64,000 nt of DNA. Source: an uncultured Opitutia bacterium. GTDB lineage: Bacteria; Verrucomicrobiota; Verrucomicrobiia; Opitutales; UBA953. Shown here piece after piece: positions 1-8,726 of this stretch. The DNA is taken from NCBI GenBank assembly GCA_903840355.1, contig CAIMFJ010000008.1, positions 225,164 through 289,163 on the forward strand, read 5' to 3'. Made by a program: the position numbers and the translations under genes. How positions within the stretch are numbered: the stretch's first letter is position 1; every line of letters begins with the position of its first letter. The notes beneath the pieces were generated by a model. It was not told the DNA's origin and did no database searches. It saw only the letters and a program-made list of their open reading frames with translations.

Positions 1-789
1 ATAAGCGTCAGCCAAACTCACCATCATCACGGCGGCACTGCCATCTGCCATTAATGGGTAAACTTCGACCCACACATAACCCACTTGGTGTACCGAGGTT
101 GGTGCGGTTAAACCTTTGGCGAGAGCAGGTACACCGTCCGACGTCGCCGGAGCCTTGTAGCTATAACCACCAGCTGGAGCCGCGGCTAACAACTTATCGT
201 CCAACTTCGTCCACAACTGACGTAAAGCGTCCGTTAACTCAGAGGTACGATTAATCGTCCCATCGGGCATCAAAGTCGCTGCACCCACAAGGTGAAGTTT
301 TTGGTAACCTAAATCGCGAGCCTGTTTCTGTAAGCGCACGGCCGACAAAGATAAGACTTCGTTCCAAGTTTTTTGAGGTAAATCCACGCCGAGATTCACC
401 GTCTTCGTAAGTTCCATTTGGCGAGCCGCCGCTACATTGCGCAAACGGGTCACCGAAGGTTGAGCCCGGGCAATTTGCGTATTACCTTCGGCAATGATTT
501 TTTCGCCACGGGCCTTCACGGCCTCGGGGGTTTCCGTAAAAGCTCCCTTAGCTGCACGCGTTGTCGCCGCCGAGGCCACAATCGCCGTGCCCGTTTGCAC
601 GCGATTACGACCGGCCTCAATCGCGCGCATGGCATTGCCCCATTCTGCCAACTCTGCCGAACGGAGGTACTTAGGGACTTCAGTATCAGGGATTAAAACC
701 GTCTGCTGCACACTCCCCGGGGCTCCATTGGCGGCAGGCGGTGGGACCTGGGCAAAAAGGGAGAGAGCACTGGCGAGGAGAATGAACAT
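1..789 (-). CDS. Exported protein of unknown function (C-terminus off the window)
   Basis: An uninterrupted leftward frame of 263 codons runs from an ATG at 789 to the window edge, so the C-terminus is missing. The first residues (MFILLASALSLFAQ) form a short hydrophobic signal peptide ending near AQ, so the product is probably periplasmic or secreted. The middle (about residues 60-140) is charged, alanine-rich and probably helical; the rest is mixed. I recognise no family. The stop would lie outside the window. It ends upstream of nothing visible and follows the HPr gene by 6 bp on the same strand, so it may be co-transcribed with it. Function unknown. Confidence 0.75.
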   Translation of the reverse strand, partial: MFILLASALSLFAQVPPPAANGAPGSVQQTVLIPDTEVPKYLRSAELAEWGNAMRAIEAGRNRVQTGTAIVASAATTRAAKGAFTETPEAVKARGEKIIAEGNTQIARAQPSVTRLRNVAAARQMELTKTVNLGVDLPQKTWNEVLSLSAVRLQKQARDLGYQKLHLVGAATLMPDGTINRTSELTDALRQLWTKLDDKLLAAAPAGGYSYKAPATSDGVPALAKGLTAPTSVHQVGYVWVEVYPLMADGSAAVMMVSLADAY

Positions 790-795
790 AGGGTA

Positions 796-1083
796 TTAGG
801 CTTCGTCGAACTTACGGTCAAAGAGGGTGGCCAACTCGTTTAAAAGCTGCTCCGCATCCTTACCTTTAACCGAAAACCGGAGCTTCGAGCCCTGGCCAGC
901 AGCCAACATCATCAGGCCCATAATGCTCTTCCCGTTCACCGATTCATCGTCTTTTTGGACGATAATCTCGACATCAGGGTAGCGATTGGCCAATCGGACG
1001 ATTTGGGCGGCCGGACGGGTATGAATACCCATACGATTTTGGACAATAAGTTCTCGGGCGATCGCCTCGTGGGTTTCTTCCAT
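796..1083 (-). CDS. ptsH: HPr-family phosphocarrier protein
   Basis: 95-aa HPr-like protein, slightly longer than the usual 85-90 aa. The active-site region reads MGIHTRPAAQ, with the phosphorylatable histidine at residue 21; classical HPr has GLHARPA. The regulatory serine region reads NGKSIMG, with Ser53 at the position of Ser46 of classical HPr, so HPr kinase control is possible. In the family, HPr carries phosphate from enzyme I to sugar permeases or regulators in the cytoplasm. No enzyme I or PTS permease is in the window, so a purely regulatory role is also possible. The start is preceded by a C/T-rich tract and no Shine-Dalgarno sequence. The next gene on this strand begins 6 bp after the stop. 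Confidence 0.93.
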   Translation of the reverse strand: MEETHEAIARELIVQNRMGIHTRPAAQIVRLANRYPDVEIIVQKDDESVNGKSIMGLMMLAAGQGSKLRFSVKGKDAEQLLNELATLFDRKFDEA

Positions 1084-1223
1084 GGATAGGTAGGGGGCCT
1101 ATAATCTAAATAGGTGTACCTCAAGGGGACTTGGGCGGGCAAGTCGGGTCAAGGTTATTTGCATTTTTGGCAGTTCGCTTGACCTTCCGCCCCAGACCCC
1201 TCCAATCGTAGGCATACACCACC

Positions 1224-2330
1224 GTGGCTACGCCTGCTGTCCTCACCCACCCTGAATCCCTGAAGCGCCCTGCTGGGCCTTCGGAATACGCCAAGCACCC
1301 CATCAACGCGGCCTTGTCGAAAGAAGATAAGATCGAGCTCTATCGTAAAATGGCTCGTATCCGTCACTTCGAGCAACGTTGCATTCGGGTGTATCAACAA
1401 GGTAAAATCGGGGGTTTTCTACACCTTTACGTCGGCCAAGAGGCCGTCGCCGCTGGCACGATTTCGTTGCTCGGCAAACACGACCACCTCATCACAGGCT
1501 ACCGCGACCACGGTCACGGCTTGATGGTGGGGATGGGGATGAATGAGTGTATGGCTGAGTTAACCGGTAAGGCCACGGGTTGCTCCCAAGGTAAGGGTGG
1601 CTCGATGCACTACTTCGCCCCTGATAAGAATTACTGGGGTGGTCACGGGATTGTCGGGGGCCAAGCCCCCCTGGGCACGGGCCTCGCCTACGCTGTTAAG
1701 TACTTGGGCCACAAGGGTTCATGCTTAGCATATATGGGTGACGGCGCAGTCAACCAAGGGGCTGTCCATGAGGCCTATAACTTAGCTGCCCTCTGGGACC
1801 TGCCGATTATCTTCGTAATTGAAAACAACGGCTACTCGATGGGCACCTCCCAAGAGCGCTCCTCCGCCCACCCTGGCTGCTTAGCCAAGCGCGCCGAGGG
1901 CTACGGGATGGCTTGGGATGTGGTCAACGGCCACGATGTCTACGAAGTCCGGGCCAAAACGTCCGCCGCCCTCAAACGAGCCCATGAGGAATCCAAGCCC
2001 ACGGTCCTCGAAATCTTCACCTACCGCTACTACGGCCACTCAATGGCTGACCCCGATAAGACCTACCGCGATAAGGAAGAGATCAAGGAATACCGCGAAC
2101 AAAAGGACCCTGTTCTGCTCTTCGAAAAAGAATTGCTCGCCGAAAAAGTCCTCACTCCCGAGCTCTCCCAAGCGATCAACGAGGCCGCCATGGCCGAAGC
2201 CGACCAAGCCGCTGCCTTCGCCGATGCTTCCCCCGACCCCACGGTCGCCGATATTACTAAAAATATCTACTGGGAAGAAGACCACCGCGGTCCTCAAACC
2301 ACCAGTCGCGGCACCATCATCTTCGAATAA
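1224..2330 (+). CDS. pdhA: Pyruvate dehydrogenase E1 component, alpha subunit
   Basis: 368-aa E1 alpha subunit of the two-chain type. With E1 beta it decarboxylates pyruvate using thiamine diphosphate and transfers the acetyl group to the E2 lipoyl arm. The ThDP motif is clear: GDG at residues 172-174 and NN at 201-202. The conserved YRYYGHSMADP loop follows near residue 267. The start is a GTG at 1224; the N-terminal 30 residues are an extension before the conserved helix. It is the first gene of a pdhABC operon, 9 bp before pdhB. The GTG start has no Shine-Dalgarno sequence. Related branched-chain 2-oxoacid E1 enzymes are the main alternative, but the loop and operon fit pyruvate. Confidence 0.95.
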   Translation: MATPAVLTHPESLKRPAGPSEYAKHPINAALSKEDKIELYRKMARIRHFEQRCIRVYQQGKIGGFLHLYVGQEAVAAGTISLLGKHDHLITGYRDHGHGLMVGMGMNECMAELTGKATGCSQGKGGSMHYFAPDKNYWGGHGIVGGQAPLGTGLAYAVKYLGHKGSCLAYMGDGAVNQGAVHEAYNLAALWDLPIIFVIENNGYSMGTSQERSSAHPGCLAKRAEGYGMAWDVVNGHDVYEVRAKTSAALKRAHEESKPTVLEIFTYRYYGHSMADPDKTYRDKEEIKEYREQKDPVLLFEKELLAEKVLTPELSQAINEAAMAEADQAAAFADASPDPTVADITKNIYWEEDHRGPQTTSRGTIIFE

Positions 2331-2339
2331 TCTCTTTCC

Positions 2340-3317
2340 ATGCCCGTTATTACTTACCGTGAGGCCCTCCGCGCTGCGATGCGCGAAGAACTCCAACGTG
2401 ACGAGAAAGTCGTGCTCATGGGCGAAGAAGTCGCCCAATTCAACGGCGCTTATAAAGTCACCGAGGGTCTTCTAAAAGAATTTGGTCCCAAGCGCGTCGT
2501 CGATACCCCCATCTCCGAAGCGGGCTTCATCGGTCTAGGGATTGGTGCCTCCATGCTCGGCATTCGCCCCGTGATGGAACTGATGTTCTGGTCCTTCTCC
2601 TACGTGGCGTTCGACCAAATCGTCAACAACGCCGGCAATATCCGCTACATGTCGGGTGGCTTAATCAATTGCCCCATCGTCATCCGCGGCCCAGCCAACG
2701 GGGGCACGAACGTGGGTGCAACTCACTCCCACACGCCCGAAGCCATCTTAGCTTCCCACCCCGGCATCAAAGTGGTTTGCCCCGCCACGCCTTATGACGC
2801 CAAGGGTTTAATGAAAGCGGCCATCCGCGATAACGACCCGGTCTACGTGATGGAGAATACGATTCTTTATAATGATAAGGGCGAAGTGCCCGATGAAGAT
2901 TACATCGTGCCTCTAGGTGTGGCTGACGTGAAACGTACGGGCGAAGATTTAACCATCGTCGCTCACGGTCGCGCCGTCATCACCTCGCTGAAGGCTGCCG
3001 AAATTTTAGAAAAGGAACACGGCGTGAGCGTCGAAGTGGTCGACCTCCGCTCAATCCGTCCTCTCGACGAAGCCACGGTCCTGCAATCCGTGCGCAAAAC
3101 GCACCGCGTCTTGCTGGTCGAAGAAAATAAGCCCTTCTGCGGCGTCGACGCCCAAGTGGCCTACTTGATTCAATCCAAGGCCTTCGATGAACTCGACGCG
3201 CCCATCCACCGCGTGTCGTCCATCGACGCTCCCCAGATTTATTGCAAGCGCCTCGAAGATCAACAACTGCCCAACGCGCAACGCGTCGTGGCTGAAGCCC
3301 TCAAGGTCCTCGCTTAA
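2340..3317 (+). CDS. pdhB: Pyruvate dehydrogenase E1 component, beta subunit
   Basis: 325-aa E1 beta subunit, normal length for the family. The region around GEEVAQFNGAYKVT (residues 28-41) and the PISEAGFIGLGIGAS segment are typical; the glutamate in the first contributes to ThDP activation in known structures. The C-terminal transketolase domain ends with the usual E2-binding region. It lies 9 bp after pdhA and 9 bp before the E2 gene on the same strand, so the three are almost surely one transcript and one complex. The sequence before the ATG is TCTCTTTCC, a pyrimidine tract instead of a Shine-Dalgarno sequence. Confidence 0.95.
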   Translation: MPVITYREALRAAMREELQRDEKVVLMGEEVAQFNGAYKVTEGLLKEFGPKRVVDTPISEAGFIGLGIGASMLGIRPVMELMFWSFSYVAFDQIVNNAGNIRYMSGGLINCPIVIRGPANGGTNVGATHSHTPEAILASHPGIKVVCPATPYDAKGLMKAAIRDNDPVYVMENTILYNDKGEVPDEDYIVPLGVADVKRTGEDLTIVAHGRAVITSLKAAEILEKEHGVSVEVVDLRSIRPLDEATVLQSVRKTHRVLLVEENKPFCGVDAQVAYLIQSKAFDELDAPIHRVSSIDAPQIYCKRLEDQQLPNAQRVVAEALKVLA

Positions 3318-3326
3318 TTTTCTCCA

Positions 3327-4628
3327 ATGGCTGAAATCATTGATATGCCCAAGCTGTCCGACACGATGTCGGTCGGCACCTTGATCAAATGGAATGTTAA
3401 AGAAGGTCAAACAGTAGCCTTTGGCGACATCCTAGGCGAAGTGGAAACCGATAAGGCGACGATGGAACTCTCCTGCACCGTCCCTGGCACAATCCTCAAA
3501 ATCTACGCACCCGGCGGCTCCCAGTTGCCCGTAGGTGCCCCGATTTGCGCCATTGGTAAGAGTGGCGAAGTCGCTCCCAATCCCGCCGCTCCCACCCCAA
3601 AAGCCGCGGCGACCTCGACGCCTCCCATCGCTGAATCCACCGGTGTAGCCTGCGTCCCTCCTGCTCCTGCTGCAACTTCCTCAGGCACCTCCGCACCTCG
3701 CACCTCCAACGACGAACGCGTCAAAGCTTCGCCCTATGCGAAACGCATGGCCGAGAAAGCCGCTCTCAATATCGCCGCCCTCAATGGCACTGGCCCTGGC
3801 GGCCGTATCCTCGGACGCGATGTCAACGCTGCCGCCCAAGCTCCCGCTGCTGCTCCCGTAGCCACCGCCCCTGCCGGCCCCTTGAACGTCACCGTTCCTG
3901 CCCCCGCCGATGGCAAAGGGATTCAACCCGACGCTGATATTCCAGTCGGTGGCATGCGCCAAACCATCGCCCGCCGCCTCTTGGAATCCAAGGTCACGGT
4001 GCCTCACTTCTATTTAGAAGTCGAAGTGGACGCCGCACCACTCTTGGCCATCCGCGAATCTATCAATAAGCGCCTCGCCGAAACGGGTGGTCCCGACGCT
4101 GTGAAGCTTTCGGTGAACGACTTCATCCTAAAGGGTTCCGCCGAAGCCCTCCGCCGCGTCCCCGCCGTCAACGCCTCCTGGGCAGGCACCAGCATCCGTG
4201 CTCACGGTGCAGTCCACCTCTCCTTCGGCGTAGCCCTCGAAGATGGCTTGGTCACGCCCGTCATCCACGACGCCCAAGCAAAGTCTCTTAAAGAAATCGC
4301 CGTCGAAGCCAAAGGTCTCATTTCCAAAGCTCGTGCCAAAAAACTCACGCCGAATGAAATGTCGGGGTCGACGTTTACGGTCACGAATTTAGGGATGTAT
4401 GGCGTGACGGGCTTCTACGGCATCATCAACGTGCCCAACGCTGCCATCCTGTCCGTCGGGGCGACGATTAAGAAGCCCGTGGTCGATGCCAGCGACCGCA
4501 TCGTCATCGGTCAACGCATGGTCATTGGCCTCTCCGGCGATCACCGCGTAGTCGACGGCGCCACGGCCGCTCAGTTCCTCCAAGCCCTGAAACTGGTCTT
4601 GGAAGATCCGACCTTGATGCTGATCTAA
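3327..4628 (+). CDS. pdhC: Pyruvate dehydrogenase E2, dihydrolipoamide acetyltransferase
   Basis: 433-aa E2 core with one N-terminal lipoyl domain (about residues 1-78; lipoylated lysine in VETDKATM at Lys43). An Ala/Pro-rich linker follows, then a peripheral-subunit-binding domain near residues 131-167 (ending in GPGGRILGRDV) and a C-terminal catalytic domain with the active-site motif GDHRVVDG, His406. It transfers the acetyl group to CoA in the cytoplasmic pyruvate dehydrogenase complex. It is the last gene of the pdhABC operon and is followed by a strong terminator. No E3 (lipoamide dehydrogenase) gene is next to it, so E3 must be encoded elsewhere. Confidence 0.95.
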   Translation: MAEIIDMPKLSDTMSVGTLIKWNVKEGQTVAFGDILGEVETDKATMELSCTVPGTILKIYAPGGSQLPVGAPICAIGKSGEVAPNPAAPTPKAAATSTPPIAESTGVACVPPAPAATSSGTSAPRTSNDERVKASPYAKRMAEKAALNIAALNGTGPGGRILGRDVNAAAQAPAAAPVATAPAGPLNVTVPAPADGKGIQPDADIPVGGMRQTIARRLLESKVTVPHFYLEVEVDAAPLLAIRESINKRLAETGGPDAVKLSVNDFILKGSAEALRRVPAVNASWAGTSIRAHGAVHLSFGVALEDGLVTPVIHDAQAKSLKEIAVEAKGLISKARAKKLTPNEMSGSTFTVTNLGMYGVTGFYGIINVPNAAILSVGATIKKPVVDASDRIVIGQRMVIGLSGDHRVVDGATAAQFLQALKLVLEDPTLMLI

Positions 4629-4646
4629 ACTACGGACTTTAAAATA

Positions 4647-4682
4647 AAAAGGGCCGGAGGTTTTAACGCCTCCGGCCCTTTT
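4647..4682. terminator. Bidirectional intrinsic terminator after pdhC
   Basis: A 14-bp perfect stem (AAAAGGGCCGGAGG pairing with CCTCCGGCCCTTTT) closes an 8-nt loop. It has A-tracts on one side and T-tracts on the other, so it can end both the rightward pdh operon and the leftward carbohydrate module that ends at 4702. Confidence 0.93.
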
Positions 4683-4701
4683 GTTTAAGAGCTTTAGTAA
4701 C

Positions 4702-5664
4702 TTACTTGGCCTTGGGCTTACCCTTGGGATCCAAGTTGGCCTCTAGTTGCTCAGGCGTGAACTTGGTCACAATACCCTTCTCAGGCACTGGAGCCTTCGC
4801 GGTCCACACAATCGCATTCAAGACCAACATGCGTTGGTTGTCGTTCGCCCAGCCTTTGTGAAAGTGACCGCCACAAAAACCGAAACCACGACCGCCATCT
4901 TTACGCTCCACGGCCCAAGCCACGACTTGCGGCGTCTTGTCTTCGAGCACGGCCTTGCTGACGTCAGGATTACCTTCGTGAGGCCCATTGCCGCGCTTCA
5001 TCGTTTCAGGCGGTGCGATAGCCGAAAGAATCGGCGTCACGCCCTGCATGCCATCGCGAAAACGCATATGGAAATACCACTCGTCCGAAGTCGCAAAGGG
5101 CTGCACGCCACGGCTGATTGGGTGATCAGGCAACGACTTGAAGTCGGCGAGCCAATGAGGATTCACCGAGTAGAACTGCTCGAAGTAACCACCGAGCCAG
5201 TCCTTGAATTCCGCCGCACCTTTACCCGTCGACGAACGACCAGGAGGAGGCGTATTCACCGGCTTGCCGTCGGCATCTACCCAACCAGCCTTGGTGTAAG
5301 CCGGCTCCACGGCGTAGTGTAAGCACACAAAACCGCAACCGCCGGCCATCTTCTTCGAGAGTTGCTCGAGGTGAGGCAAAGCAGGGTGTCCGTTGCCACC
5401 ATCAGAATAAATCACGATGGTGTCAGCCTTGGCCACGCGCTCGTCTGAAGGCCATTGGCCATTCAACGAGACATCAACGTTCACGAGGCTCGACGCGCTT
5501 TGCACCAAACCGGCAGCCAATAATTGGACGCCAGCATTGTGCTCGTGCTCGCCTGGACCGTGACTCGGGCGACCCGCAATGAAGAGTACGTTCTTCTTTT
5601 CTTCAGCCCCCAAGAAACTGGCGGCAGCTAAAAAGAGTAAGCCTTGCAGCGCTAATTTTTTCAT
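4702..5664 (-). CDS. Secreted ThuA-like domain protein
   Basis: 320-aa protein with a signal peptide (MKKLALQGLLFLAAASFLGA) and a ThuA-like, glutamine-amidotransferase-fold domain: NVLFIAGRPSHGPGEHEH at the start, then IVIYSDGGNGHP, GGCGFVCLHYAV and a C-terminal FGFCGGHFHKGW. ThuA relatives are linked to trehalose and other disaccharide catabolism, but the reaction is unproven. It is the last gene of a leftward unit with DUF1080 (3-bp gap) and a sugar epimerase. That grouping suggests extracytoplasmic handling of oxidised (3-keto) glycosides. The role is inferred from the neighbours; the family call is firm. Confidence 0.88.
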   Translation of the reverse strand: MKKLALQGLLFLAAASFLGAEEKKNVLFIAGRPSHGPGEHEHNAGVQLLAAGLVQSASSLVNVDVSLNGQWPSDERVAKADTIVIYSDGGNGHPALPHLEQLSKKMAGGCGFVCLHYAVEPAYTKAGWVDADGKPVNTPPPGRSSTGKGAAEFKDWLGGYFEQFYSVNPHWLADFKSLPDHPISRGVQPFATSDEWYFHMRFRDGMQGVTPILSAIAPPETMKRGNGPHEGNPDVSKAVLEDKTPQVVAWAVERKDGGRGFGFCGGHFHKGWANDNQRMLVLNAIVWTAKAPVPEKGIVTKFTPEQLEANLDPKGKPKAK

Positions 5665-5667
5665 AAA

Positions 5668-6387
5668 TTACTTCGCTTCCTTGCTGTTGTCCTTGAGCAC
5701 GATGTCCTTGAACTCGATCTTCATCGGCGCACCCGCGTGCAGTTGTAAAGCTAAGCAACCCTTCTTCGCCCCGATCGCAGTTTCATCCACCACGTCGATA
5801 GTTTGCATGCCATTGATGAAGTGCTGGAGGTGATTGCCCTGAGCGACGACCCGGTATTCATTCCAATCCGCGGCTTTAATGTGCGTTTGCATTTCGGGCG
5901 ATTTTCCTAATTCACCCACGACTTCAATCTTGGGCTTGGTAGGGCTGGCACCTTCATGGATTACGACTTTTTCGCCACGCTTGGCTAAGATACCACGACC
6001 ACGCTCTTCATAGAGGATACCCGAGTAGGTCTTACCGCACTCGAGGTCGGCTTGATAACCCGAGACAACAAACCCCTTGGGGTCGATCACTTTACTGCGA
6101 TATTGCACGCCGGAGTTACCGAAACCATCGGACTTACCATCTTTATCGGTCACGCGATACTTGAACGTGAGCTCAAAATCGGAGACTTCACCTTTCCACA
6201 CGAGGAAAGTGTTTCCCTTGGCAGGATGTTCTTTCGTGGTTTGACCAACAATGGTACCATCTTGAACCGACCAATAATCAAGGCCCTCCCAATTCGAGAG
6301 GTCCTTGCCGTTAAAGAGGTTCTGTTCTGCAGCGAAGGCCGAAGCGGCCAAAGCCAACAAAGCGAGGAGGGAGGCGGTGTGTTTCAT
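5668..6387 (-). CDS. DUF1080 protein, probable 3-keto-disaccharide hydrolase
   Basis: 239-aa secreted protein: signal peptide MKHTASLLALLALAASAFA, then a single DUF1080 jelly-roll domain beginning EQNLFNGKDLSNWEG and containing the typical GNSGVQYRS, WNEYRVVAQGNHLQHFING and LALQLHAG segments. Members of this family hydrolyse 3-keto-glucosides in characterised Bacteroides systems. The gene lies 3 bp before the ThuA gene and 6 bp after the epimerase gene, in the same direction. The bases before the ATG are AATCTCCT, not a Shine-Dalgarno sequence. Family certain; substrate inferred. Confidence 0.9.
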   Translation of the reverse strand: MKHTASLLALLALAASAFAAEQNLFNGKDLSNWEGLDYWSVQDGTIVGQTTKEHPAKGNTFLVWKGEVSDFELTFKYRVTDKDGKSDGFGNSGVQYRSKVIDPKGFVVSGYQADLECGKTYSGILYEERGRGILAKRGEKVVIHEGASPTKPKIEVVGELGKSPEMQTHIKAADWNEYRVVAQGNHLQHFINGMQTIDVVDETAIGAKKGCLALQLHAGAPMKIEFKDIVLKDNSKEAK

Positions 6388-6393
6388 AGGAGA

Positions 6394-7251
6394 TTATTTC
6401 TTGGTGCCGAACAGGCGGTGCAAGTTCTTCAAGCCTTTGACGGGGATGTCGTCGCGATTTGGCTCCATCTTGCGCCAGATAGCGGCAGCGCGAGCAATGA
6501 CCTTAACGTCCGTCGTGAAGGACTCGATGACTACGTCTTGGTTGTAACCAATCTTCTTCAAAGCAGCCACAATGGGCTTCCAATCTAAAGAGTCGCCACC
6601 GGGGACGCCCCGGTCGGTACCACAAGCGTGGAAGTGACCGAGATGCTTACCGGCCTTGAGAATCGCCGCCGCTTGATTCTTCTCCTCGATATTCATGTGG
6701 AAGGTATCGAGGTGCAATTTAACGGCAGGCGAATTAACCGCTTTGACGAGGCGCAACCCTTGATCACAGGTATTCAAGAAGTCGGTTTCAAAACGATTGA
6801 GTGGCTCGATGCACAACTGCACGCCACGCTTTTCCGCATGCTTGGCTAAAACTTTAAGGTTCTTCACCACTAATTTGAAATGCTGGGCCTTGGTCTTGTC
6901 GTCATGCGAACCAATCAAACCGACCACGGAATAGAGCGGGCCAATGATGCGAGGGCAACCCATCGCCGCGGCTTGGTCAACTAAAGCGGAGAGGTACTTC
7001 ATCGCATTCTTTTGGTCGGCAGCGCTCCCACGGAAGTCGCGCCCTGGACCCATGGCGGCACAGATAGAACCAATCGCGATACCCGCCTTGGCGGCAGCGG
7101 CCTTGAGCACCGCCGGGTCAACGTGCGAAGGGTCTTCAATCGCAACTTCCACCGTGTCGAAACCCCAGCGTTTAAGTTTCTTAAACATGGAGACGCTTTC
7201 GTTGGTGAAAGGCGAAGCGTAGAGGAACGTATTTAATCCGAAGCGTGGCAT
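6394..7251 (-). CDS. Sugar epimerase/isomerase, xylose-isomerase-like TIM barrel
   Basis: 285-aa TIM-barrel protein of the D-tagatose/D-psicose 3-epimerase type. The metal-site motifs are visible: CIEPLNRFETDFLNT, LHLDTFHMNIEEK, HFHACGTDRGVPGGDSLDW and VIESF. I place the start at 7251 (MPRFGLNTFLYASPF) because the family begins there; an upstream in-frame codon at 7377 would add a basic, unconserved 42-residue extension. There is no signal peptide, so the enzyme is cytoplasmic, unlike its DUF1080 and ThuA neighbours. It probably isomerises the keto-sugar they release. The exact substrate cannot be read from the sequence. Confidence 0.88.
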   Translation of the reverse strand: MPRFGLNTFLYASPFTNESVSMFKKLKRWGFDTVEVAIEDPSHVDPAVLKAAAAKAGIAIGSICAAMGPGRDFRGSAADQKNAMKYLSALVDQAAAMGCPRIIGPLYSVVGLIGSHDDKTKAQHFKLVVKNLKVLAKHAEKRGVQLCIEPLNRFETDFLNTCDQGLRLVKAVNSPAVKLHLDTFHMNIEEKNQAAAILKAGKHLGHFHACGTDRGVPGGDSLDWKPIVAALKKIGYNQDVVIESFTTDVKVIARAAAIWRKMEPNRDDIPVKGLKNLHRLFGTKK

Positions 7252-7331
7252 AGGTAGGAGGGGTTGATTGGGGAAGAAACTTTTGGCGCGGGGAGCGATG
7301 GGGTCAAGGCTGGGCGTGTAATCGAGCGAAA

Positions 7332-8618
7332 TTAAGGGACGAGCTCGCCTAAAATTAACAGCCCTCCAGGATAGCAATGCAACGGGGCAAAGCGCTCAGG
7401 CTTATCGATGGTCTGCTTCCGTTGGGCTAAGATGGCCGCTTTATCAAAAGTGTCCGGCAAGAGCTCGATTTTAACCTGGTGGACCTCGTTGCTTAAATCG
7501 GTCCCGATGACAAAGGTGCTCAGGCGGTCATAATTACAATAAGAGTCAAACCGGGTCACGACCTTAACGGGTTGGTGATCCAAGGTGACGGCAACCTTAC
7601 CGCCCGTGGGGCCAACGACGTCATAGACCGCACAGTGAGTGCCCTTAAATTTGAACTCCAAGCTCTGCCCAGGTACGGTCAACTTGACCATTGCGGGCAA
7701 ACGGTTCGCCCATTTGGACGCAAATGGGTCATGTGCCATGTCCGCCAACTCCACGCCCGCCGAACGCTGCACTTGGCTAATGGCGATGAGCTTCGCCTGC
7801 TCGCTATTATTCGCCCGAAGGGCTTCGCCTACGAAGTGAGGAGTGGCCGACTTCGAGGCCGCTTGAATCGCCGGCCAAGAACGCTGAATGGCTTCTAAAT
7901 ACATCTGGTGGCCCGTCTCGGGGTGCGGGTGAACGCTATCAGGCGCAAAGACAATCTTATCACCTACCTCAGCCTTTTGCTCCGGAGTCTTGGGTAGCGG
8001 CGAACGCCAGAGGATTTTGCCTTCATGTGCTAAACGAGCCACCTCGAGACCAAAGTGAATCGTCGGAATTTGATAATGATCAGCCACCTTCTCCATCGCA
8101 CTGGCTGAACGCTGGAATTTACCTTCGGCCAAGGTGGGAGCCACGCCTTCGACGAGCGTGTACACAAAACAGATATCGCACTGAGGGTAGGCCTTCCAGG
8201 TCTGGCGCACAATGCCTTCCATATTGCGGATAATCGTTTCAGGAGCCGCGCCCCCATCATTCACCGCAAACTCCACAAACATTAAATCTGGCTGCTTGGC
8301 CAAGACATCCTGTTGTAAACGAAACACGCCTAAATCTGAACCCGTCCCGCCAATCGCGGCATTGATTTCGACAAACTTGGCCTGCGGGTAAAGTTTTTGC
8401 AAATACGCCAACGACTTCACGCGCCAACCGGGTTGAGCCGTGATCGAGCCTCCTAAGTAGCCAACTTTCACTACCGCCCCAGGGGTATTGGCTTTCGCTA
8501 AAAATTGTGCCAAACCCGCCCGCGGGTGACATTCCTTGGCTTCCACCAAAGGAAAATCTGGCTCGGCGGCCTGCAAGGCTCCGACCAAAAAGCAAAACCA
8601 ACCAACAAGGTAACGCAT
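7332..8618 (-). CDS. Secreted SGNH/GDSL-type esterase
   Basis: 428-aa protein. The start at 8618 gives a clean signal peptide (MRYLVGWFCFLVGALQAAE); a longer reading from 8744 would overlap the divergent gene at 8727. SGNH signatures: block I GYLGGSITAQPG, the FAVNDGG asparagine region, and the C-terminal catalytic DSVHPHPETGH. The C-terminal 150 residues form a separate beta-rich region. The family includes acetylxylan and other carbohydrate esterases, which fits the neighbouring DUF1080/ThuA/epimerase genes 80 bp downstream on the same strand. Substrate unknown. Confidence 0.85.
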   Translation of the reverse strand: MRYLVGWFCFLVGALQAAEPDFPLVEAKECHPRAGLAQFLAKANTPGAVVKVGYLGGSITAQPGWRVKSLAYLQKLYPQAKFVEINAAIGGTGSDLGVFRLQQDVLAKQPDLMFVEFAVNDGGAAPETIIRNMEGIVRQTWKAYPQCDICFVYTLVEGVAPTLAEGKFQRSASAMEKVADHYQIPTIHFGLEVARLAHEGKILWRSPLPKTPEQKAEVGDKIVFAPDSVHPHPETGHQMYLEAIQRSWPAIQAASKSATPHFVGEALRANNSEQAKLIAISQVQRSAGVELADMAHDPFASKWANRLPAMVKLTVPGQSLEFKFKGTHCAVYDVVGPTGGKVAVTLDHQPVKVVTRFDSYCNYDRLSTFVIGTDLSNEVHQVKIELLPDTFDKAAILAQRKQTIDKPERFAPLHCYPGGLLILGELVP

Positions 8619-8726
8619 AGGGATATTGAAGTAGAGCCGAAGAAGTCGCCTGAGGTTCCCCGTAATCTCAAGAAATAAAGTAGAAGTTGGCTTTCCCTGC
8701 ACAGCCTTTGTGCCTAAAAAACGGCC

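Noticed and set aside
4747..5322. 191-aa rightward frame
   Set aside because: Antisense shadow of the ThuA gene, His/Arg-rich with no recognisable domain.
6052..6588. 178-aa rightward frame
   Set aside because: Antisense to the DUF1080 and epimerase genes; crosses their boundary without motif.
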